DNA of 64,000 nt from Glaciecola sp. KUL10 (GTDB lineage Bacteria; Pseudomonadota; Gammaproteobacteria; Enterobacterales; Alteromonadaceae): assembly GCF_003203515.1 (NCBI RefSeq), contig NZ_BGNG01000005.1, positions 62,001-126,000 on the forward strand. Direction: 5' to 3'. Position 1 is the stretch's first letter. Each line of letters starts with the position of its first letter. Of the stretch, positions 60,188-64,000 are shown one piece after another. A program made the translations under genes and the position numbers. A model generated the notes under the pieces. The model was not told the DNA's origin. It saw only the letters and a program-made list of their open reading frames with translations, and did not search any database.

Positions 60188-60235
60188 TGATGAATTTTTT
60201 TTAAAAAGCTTGATCAATCTAGCTATTAAATAGAC

Positions 60236-60622
60236 TCAAAAACTACTTTTAAACCAAGACCAAATACCCAATGAATGGTTAGGAAACAAATCTATCCCAA
60301 GCGCTGATTTTAATAGATACAAGGCTAACAGGCCGACGAGTAAGCTAAACGTTAGGAACGAAGAAACTGCGATTGCTTTTGCGAACAGTGAAATCTGCCT
60401 TTCTCTTCTTGATAGTTCACGACGGTTTCGTCCAACGAGTATCACAAAGTAGTAGCGCCAACGCCATAACTTGAATGTACCTCTGACATCGACTGGGTGC
60501 CTACCCCATTTGTTGTTAGCGCCAAACGCAATGCGTAATGCGTCTATCTGTTCAGGGGTGAATGATGCTTGAGTATCTTTTGGTAGGCGTTTAAAGAGGC
60601 CTTCTTTAAATGAATCTTGCAA
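60236..60622 (-). CDS. Small conserved membrane protein (SFTPEQ/HPVDVR family)
   Basis: The 128-residue protein begins with a TTG start; no ATG is available in frame upstream or before the conserved region. SFTPEQIDALRIAFGANNKWGRHPVDVR is followed by the basic LVGRNRRELSRRERQ, then a membrane helix (about 85-105). I recognise the pattern SFTxEQ...W..HPVDxR from small proteins in other marine gammaproteobacteria, which are often given a misleading enzyme name. Function is unknown. It lies 150 bp after the tRNA operon on the same strand, so it may be transcribed with it. The downstream side is the repeat island. Confidence 0.75.
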   Translation of the reverse strand: MQDSFKEGLFKRLPKDTQASFTPEQIDALRIAFGANNKWGRHPVDVRGTFKLWRWRYYFVILVGRNRRELSRRERQISLFAKAIAVSSFLTFSLLVGLLALYLLKSALGIDLFPNHSLGIWSWFKSSF

Positions 60623-60772
60623 AATTGTCTGCGCGGAAAGTGGGTATAAAGATGTTATCGGTAAGCAAGTATTTCTTTTGAATATGTTTTTATATCCGAT
60701 CTATTCCCACTGTCATCTGCATGCAGGTGGCGATAACTCATGAACTGAATAACTGAAAAGAGAAAGCACAAA

Positions 60773-60849
60773 TGGTCGGTGAGATAGGATTCGAACCTAC
60801 GACCCCCTGGACCCAAACCAGGTGCGCTACCAAGCTGCGCCACTCACCG
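60773..60849 (-). tRNA. tRNA-Pro (anticodon TGG), distal copy
   Basis: A 77-nt cloverleaf with encoded CCA. The acceptor stem CGGTGAG pairs with CTCACCG, the anticodon stem is CCTGG/CCAGG with loop TTTGGGT, and the T loop is GGTTCGAATCC. The same sequence occurs as the first gene of the operon at 61279. Confidence 0.97.
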
Positions 60850-60888
60850 AAGATATTTGATTGCGTTTTAGAACTCAACGCTAATAGA

Positions 60889-60973
60889 TGGTGCGGAAGG
60901 AGAGACTTGAACTCTCACGCCGTGAAGCACTGGAACCTAAATCCAGCGTGTCTACCAATTCCACCACTCCCGC
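60889..60973 (-). tRNA. tRNA-Leu (anticodon TAG)
   Basis: An 85-nt class II tRNA with acceptor stem GCGGGAG/CTTCCGC, a long variable arm, anticodon stem CTGGA/TCCAG with loop TTTAGGT, and encoded CCA. It lies in the fourth place of the operon. Confidence 0.97.
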
Positions 60974-61057
60974 ATAACCAATGTGTTTTTGGTCTCACCT
61001 GACCTTGGACACTTACTGCTGTGGAAGCGGTAAGCGATTAACACGACTTGTAAAAAG

Positions 61058-61134
61058 TGGGGTGGACGATGGGGTTTGAACCCACGACCGCCGGAATCAC
61101 AATCCGGAGCTCTACCAACTGAGCTACGCCCACC
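61058..61134 (-). tRNA. tRNA-His (anticodon GTG)
   Basis: A 77-nt tRNA with the extra 5' G(-1) characteristic of tRNA-His opposite C73, acceptor GTGGGCG/CGTCCAC, anticodon stem CCGGA/TCCGG with loop TTGTGAT, and encoded CCA. Confidence 0.97.
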
Positions 61135-61181
61135 ACTGATTACTTTTCACTTTGTCTTGCTTTAGCCTGCTTAGACTCGCA

Positions 61182-61258
61182 TGGCGCGTCCGGCAGGATT
61201 CGAACCTGCGACCACCCGCTTAGAAGGCGGGTGCTCTATCCAGCTGAGCTACGGACGC
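61182..61258 (-). tRNA. tRNA-Arg (anticodon TCT)
   Basis: A 77-nt tRNA with acceptor GCGTCCG/CGGACGC, anticodon stem CCCGC/GCGGG with loop CTTCTAA, T loop GGTTCGAATCC and encoded CCA. The equivalent operon in E. coli has arginine tRNA with anticodon CCG in this position. Confidence 0.97.
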
Positions 61259-61278
61259 TCATCGAATCAAAAAGCAAG

Positions 61279-61355
61279 TGGTCGGTGAGATAGGATTCGA
61301 ACCTACGACCCCCTGGACCCAAACCAGGTGCGCTACCAAGCTGCGCCACTCACCG
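61279..61355 (-). tRNA. tRNA-Pro (anticodon TGG), promoter-proximal copy
   Basis: Identical in sequence to the tRNA-Pro at 60773-60849 over the whole 77 bases. It is the first gene of the five-gene operon, just after the promoter at 61396-61424. Confidence 0.97.
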
Positions 61356-61395
61356 ACTAAACCGTAATGACATTCACTGCCGTTACGGGTGGCGC

Positions 61396-61424
61396 ATATT
61401 ACCGACTTGCCCTAATCTCGTCAA
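61396..61424 (-). promoter_or_regulatory. Promoter of the Pro-Arg-His-Leu-Pro tRNA operon
   Basis: On the minus strand TTGACG (61424-61419), a 17-base spacer and TAATAT (61401-61396) match the sigma-70 consensus closely. The discriminator GCGCCACC is GC-rich, as in tRNA and rRNA promoters subject to stringent control. The first tRNA begins about 40 bases downstream. Confidence 0.88.
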
Positions 61425-61640
61425 ACACTTTTTAGCATCAAATTAAGGTTTTTTTAAGCTGTTTAAAATACCACCTATTAAGTCACAATATTTAAGCATT
61501 CAGCACAATTTACTTATATTTACTTAAATGATTCGTGCAACCCAAAGCTCAAGAATATCTGTGGCTTTGTATTCTTTTATGATGTCTAAGCGTGTAAACT
61601 TACAGGTAGTTTGATTTCAACACCTTCAAGATAAATATTT

Positions 61641-62495
61641 ATGACCGCGCAATTAATCGATGGCAAAAAGATTGCCAAATCTGTCCGTGCAAACGTAGCT
61701 CAATATGTCGAAACACTCGTAGATGCGAATAAACGATTACCCGGTTTAGCCGTTGTACTAGTGGGCAAAAATGAAGCATCTAAAGTTTACGTTGCTAACA
61801 AAACAAGAGCGTGTGATGAAGTTGGCTTTGTCTCTAAGTCATTTGAACTTCCAGCAGATGCAGATCAAGAAACGCTATTGTCTTTGGTTGATCAACTTAA
61901 TAACGATAAAGAAATTGATGGTATTTTGGTACAACTTCCCCTACCAGCTGGCCTAAACTCTGAAGAGGTCCTAGAGCGCATTCACCCGCATAAAGATGTT
62001 GATGGATTCCACCCGTATAATATCGGGCGATTAGCGCAACGAATTCCTTCTTTACGCCCATGCACGCCAAAAGGCATCATGACGATGATTGAGTCAACTA
62101 AAAAGCCAATTAAAGGAATGGATGCCGTCATTGTCGGCGCATCAAATATTGTGGGCCGTCCGATGGGGCTTGAATTATTACTAGCGGGTTGCACCGTTAC
62201 GACCTGCCACAAGTTCACTAAAAGCCTTAAGGAACATGTCTCGCGTGCTGATTTGTTGGTCGTGGCAGTTGGCAAACCTCATTTTATTCCAGGTAGTTGG
62301 ATTAAACCAGGTGCAGTGGTTATCGATGTTGGTATCAATCGCTTAGAAGATGGCTCATTAACGGGCGATGTTGAATTTGAAACGGCCAAAGAGCGAGCAG
62401 ATTGGATCACCCCTGTGCCCGGTGGAGTAGGACCAATGACGGTTGCTAGCCTTATAGAAAACACCTTAGAGGCTTACGTTAAATTCCATAGTTAA
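61641..62495 (+). CDS. folD: Methylenetetrahydrofolate dehydrogenase / cyclohydrolase
   Basis: FolD interconverts 5,10-methylene- and 10-formyl-tetrahydrofolate. The 284-residue protein has [20 protein letters not shown] with the catalytic Lys (the Lys of the YVxxK motif), [12 protein letters not shown], the NADP-binding [15 protein letters not shown], and the C-terminal [18 protein letters not shown]. The length is standard. It is divergent from the tRNA operon; the 216 bases before it beyond the tRNA promoter hold nothing recognisable. Confidence 0.98.
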   Translation: MTAQLIDGKKIAKSVRANVAQYVETLVDANKRLPGLAVVLVGKNEASKVYVANKTRACDEVGFVSKSFELPADADQETLLSLVDQLNNDKEIDGILVQLPLPAGLNSEEVLERIHPHKDVDGFHPYNIGRLAQRIPSLRPCTPKGIMTMIESTKKPIKGMDAVIVGASNIVGRPMGLELLLAGCTVTTCHKFTKSLKEHVSRADLLVVAVGKPHFIPGSWIKPGAVVIDVGINRLEDGSLTGDVEFETAKERADWITPVPGGVGPMTVASLIENTLEAYVKFHS

Positions 62496-62512
62496 ACAAA
62501 AGAGTTCGAAGA

Positions 62513-63067
62513 TTGAAGAATCAATCAGATATGGCTAATGAAGTAATCGAAGCTCAAATGTGGAAGTGGATAGATGAGTTTATTATTCAAGAAAACATTT
62601 GCCCGTTTGCGAAGAAAGAACGAGCGTTATCGCGCATTCAATTACAGTGTTATTCGGCTAGCTCGGCGTTAAAAACATGTGATGTTTTACTAGAACAAAT
62701 CGATAAAATGCACGAAGACACCGGTATCGAAACGAGTATTTTAATTGCCAAAGATCATTTAGAAGACTTTGACGAATACTTATTTCACCTTGATGAAGCA
62801 AACCGCTCTCTTGCACAAAACGGCCTTGAAGGACAATTTCAATTAGCCAGTTTTCACCCTGATTATTTGTTTGAAGGAGAACCTGAGGAGTCTTTGAGTC
62901 ATTACAGTAATCGCGCTCCCTACCCTTGCTTTCACATAATTCGCGAAGAAAGTATCAGTCAAGCTTTAAAGTCGTTTGCTAATCCGGAAAACATTCCGGG
63001 GCGAAACATTAAGCACTGCGAGCGCCTTGGCAAGGATTTTTTTGATAAGCTATTGGACAAAGTCTAG
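62513..63067 (+). CDS. DUF1415-family protein
   Basis: The 184-residue soluble protein fits DUF1415: W-x-x-x-FIIQENICPFAKKE near the start, a Gly-Gln-FQLASFHPDYLFEG segment, and SNRAPYPCFHIIREESISQAL. The frame opens with TTG at 62513; an ATG at 62531 is the alternative start, six residues shorter. It follows folD after 17 bp, so they are likely cotranscribed. Function is unknown. The conserved Cys in NICPFA and His in SFHPDY are candidate functional residues. Confidence 0.85.
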   Translation: MKNQSDMANEVIEAQMWKWIDEFIIQENICPFAKKERALSRIQLQCYSASSALKTCDVLLEQIDKMHEDTGIETSILIAKDHLEDFDEYLFHLDEANRSLAQNGLEGQFQLASFHPDYLFEGEPEESLSHYSNRAPYPCFHIIREESISQALKSFANPENIPGRNIKHCERLGKDFFDKLLDKV

Positions 63068-63144
63068 GCTTAATAAGCCCAATTGGAGGATTATGTCTTT
63101 TCACCATCCGACAAAGCCTTAATATGAAGAATCCTTAATAAACT

Positions 63145-63813
63145 ATGCCCACTAGCCCCTCACTTTCGACCACACCTTGTCCTCAAACAGCAAAATGGTG
63201 GCAGGACCGATTTAAAGAAAAGTTCTTAGAAGCAAAAAATAAATCTTCAAATATAGAACTCGTTTTATTGGGCGACTCTATCATGCATGCATGGGAAGCC
63301 GAGGGGTATGAAGAGTGGCAAAGACACTTCGCAGGTATAGAAACCTTAAATTTAGGATTTGCAGGTGACCGAACTGAACATGTGCTATGGCGTATTGAAA
63401 ACGGAGCACTAGAGGGCATTTCACCTAAAATTATCGCTTTGTTAATTGGTACAAATAATATTGGTCATCGGGTTGAGAGTATCGATGAGACACTAAAAGG
63501 CATTATTTCAATAATTAATTTGGTAAATAAAAAAATCCCTAACGCAAAGGTGCTTTTATTTGCTGTATTTCCCAGAAGTAAACGCCCCTCTGCAAGACTT
63601 CGTCTTCGTGTGAATGACTTGAATAAAAGACTAGAGGAAACCGTTGAAGATACTGATGTATGCTATGTTGATTTAACGCATTTATTTTTGGATGAACACG
63701 GTATTTTGAATGAAGATGTGTCGCCTGACTATTTGCACTTATCTCGTCATCAATATAAAAAATGGGCTGAGTATATTCAGCCCATCATTGATAAGCATCT
63801 TTCTAATATCTAA
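63145..63813 (+). CDS. SGNH/GDSL-type hydrolase
   Basis: The 222-residue protein is a GDSL esterase of the PAF-acetylhydrolase type. Block I is LLGDSIMHAW with the nucleophilic Ser, block II is LNLGFAGDRTEHVLWR with the oxyanion Gly, block III is LIGTNNIGH with Asn, and block V is DYLHLSRHQY with Asp and His. There is no signal peptide, so it is cytoplasmic. Family members de-esterify lipids, sugars or acetylated polymers; the substrate is not predictable. It overlaps the end of the convergent gene at 63810 by four bases. Confidence 0.9.
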   Translation: MPTSPSLSTTPCPQTAKWWQDRFKEKFLEAKNKSSNIELVLLGDSIMHAWEAEGYEEWQRHFAGIETLNLGFAGDRTEHVLWRIENGALEGISPKIIALLIGTNNIGHRVESIDETLKGIISIINLVNKKIPNAKVLLFAVFPRSKRPSARLRLRVNDLNKRLEETVEDTDVCYVDLTHLFLDEHGILNEDVSPDYLHLSRHQYKKWAEYIQPIIDKHLSNI

Positions 63814-64000
63814 CTCACTTGAGGTGATTTTCTTCTTAAAAAGCGAAAACCCAACCACAATAACCCAACAAGCAAGAGAGGTGCAATTGCAATGTTTATC
63901 AGTTTTAATTTGTTACCAAGCGCATCGATATCTTTATCCAATTGAAACTGAACTTCACGCAAAGACTGCCGAATTTCAATACGCTTTTGATTAAATTCAG
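63810..64000 (-). CDS. GldG-like ABC-transporter auxiliary protein, C-terminal end (5' part outside window)
   Basis: A reading frame on the minus strand enters from the right edge and stops with TAG at 63812-63810. The 63 visible residues include EIRQSLREVQFQLDKDIDAL, then LGNKLKLINIAIAPLLLVGL and an Arg/Lys-rich tail. A basic coiled stretch followed by one terminal membrane helix is the C-terminus of the GldG family, which works with GldA/GldF-type ABC transporters. The call rests on the tail only. Confidence 0.65.
   Translation of the reverse strand, partial: EFNQKRIEIRQSLREVQFQLDKDIDALGNKLKLINIAIAPLLLVGLLWLGFRFLRRKSPQVS

Noticed and set aside
60772-61002. 76-codon open frame across tRNA genes
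   Set aside because: It is antisense to tRNA-Pro and tRNA-Leu; the product (GEIGFEPTTPW...) is the familiar false protein of tRNA genes. The frame at 60655-60843 is rejected for the same reason.

Overview
The window is a chromosomal segment of a marine gammaproteobacterium, most like the Alteromonadales. The grounds are gene content and order: rpoE-rseABC-lepA-lepB-rnc-era, ribF-ileS-lspA-fkpB-ispH followed by minor pilin genes, tig-clpP-clpX-lon-hupB-ppiD, and the sdhE-ygfX / ygfZ divergon. Base composition looks moderately AT-rich. The genus cannot be fixed from the sequence alone. No prophage, transposase or CRISPR array is visible.

Layout. 1-3746: the 3' end of a TonB-dependent receptor converging on a full lacZ-type beta-galactosidase, a small glycan-use fragment. 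3947-15970: a very large membrane PAS/coiled-coil protein, radA, a PilZ protein, serB, ytjB, a TatD-family nuclease and pdxH. 16020-23409: era, rnc, lepB, lepA and the sigma-E envelope-stress operon, all on the minus strand, with a sigma-E-like promoter before rpoE. 23592-29719: nadB, a MaoC-like protein, ygfX, sdhE, ygfZ, slyD, glnB and nadE. 29961-39007: type IV pilus minor pilins (a separate fimT-like gene, then pilV-W-X-Y1-E) with a DUF3943 gene between the two groups. 39209-47572: ispH, fkpB, lspA, ileS, ribF, murJ, a CBS-domain gene and, divergently, rpsT with a UUG start. 47753-50537: a metallophosphoesterase, a fused PlsC/GNAT acyltransferase resembling bifunctional ornithine-lipid synthases, and a 56-residue membrane protein. 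50746-59223: ppiD, hupB, lon, clpX, clpP and tig, the protein-folding and ATP-dependent proteolysis block, with clear intrinsic terminators and a heat-shock-like promoter before lon. 59224-60235: about 1 kb without a credible gene but full of structured repeats. 60236-61355: a small membrane protein and a five-gene tRNA operon (Pro-Arg-His-Leu-Pro) with a near-consensus promoter. 61641-64000: folD, a DUF1415 gene, an SGNH hydrolase and the end of a GldG-like gene.

Most of the window is conserved core genome. The parts that merit attention are: the repeat island at 59488-60187, which holds two long inverted repeats unrelated in sequence but alike in design, plus a short conserved hairpin whose stem pairs change together; the 1548-residue PAS/coiled-coil protein whose C-terminal Hpt-like domain lacks the phospho-accepting histidine; a PilY1 whose von Willebrand domain is split by two related insert domains; the OlsF-like acyltransferase operon; and a terminator hairpin encoded within the ends of two convergent genes, nadB and the MaoC-like gene.

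Several start codons were moved inward from the longest reading frame on the basis of ribosome-binding sites and family start points: rpoE, glnB, pilY1, pilV, fkpB, lspA and rpsT.
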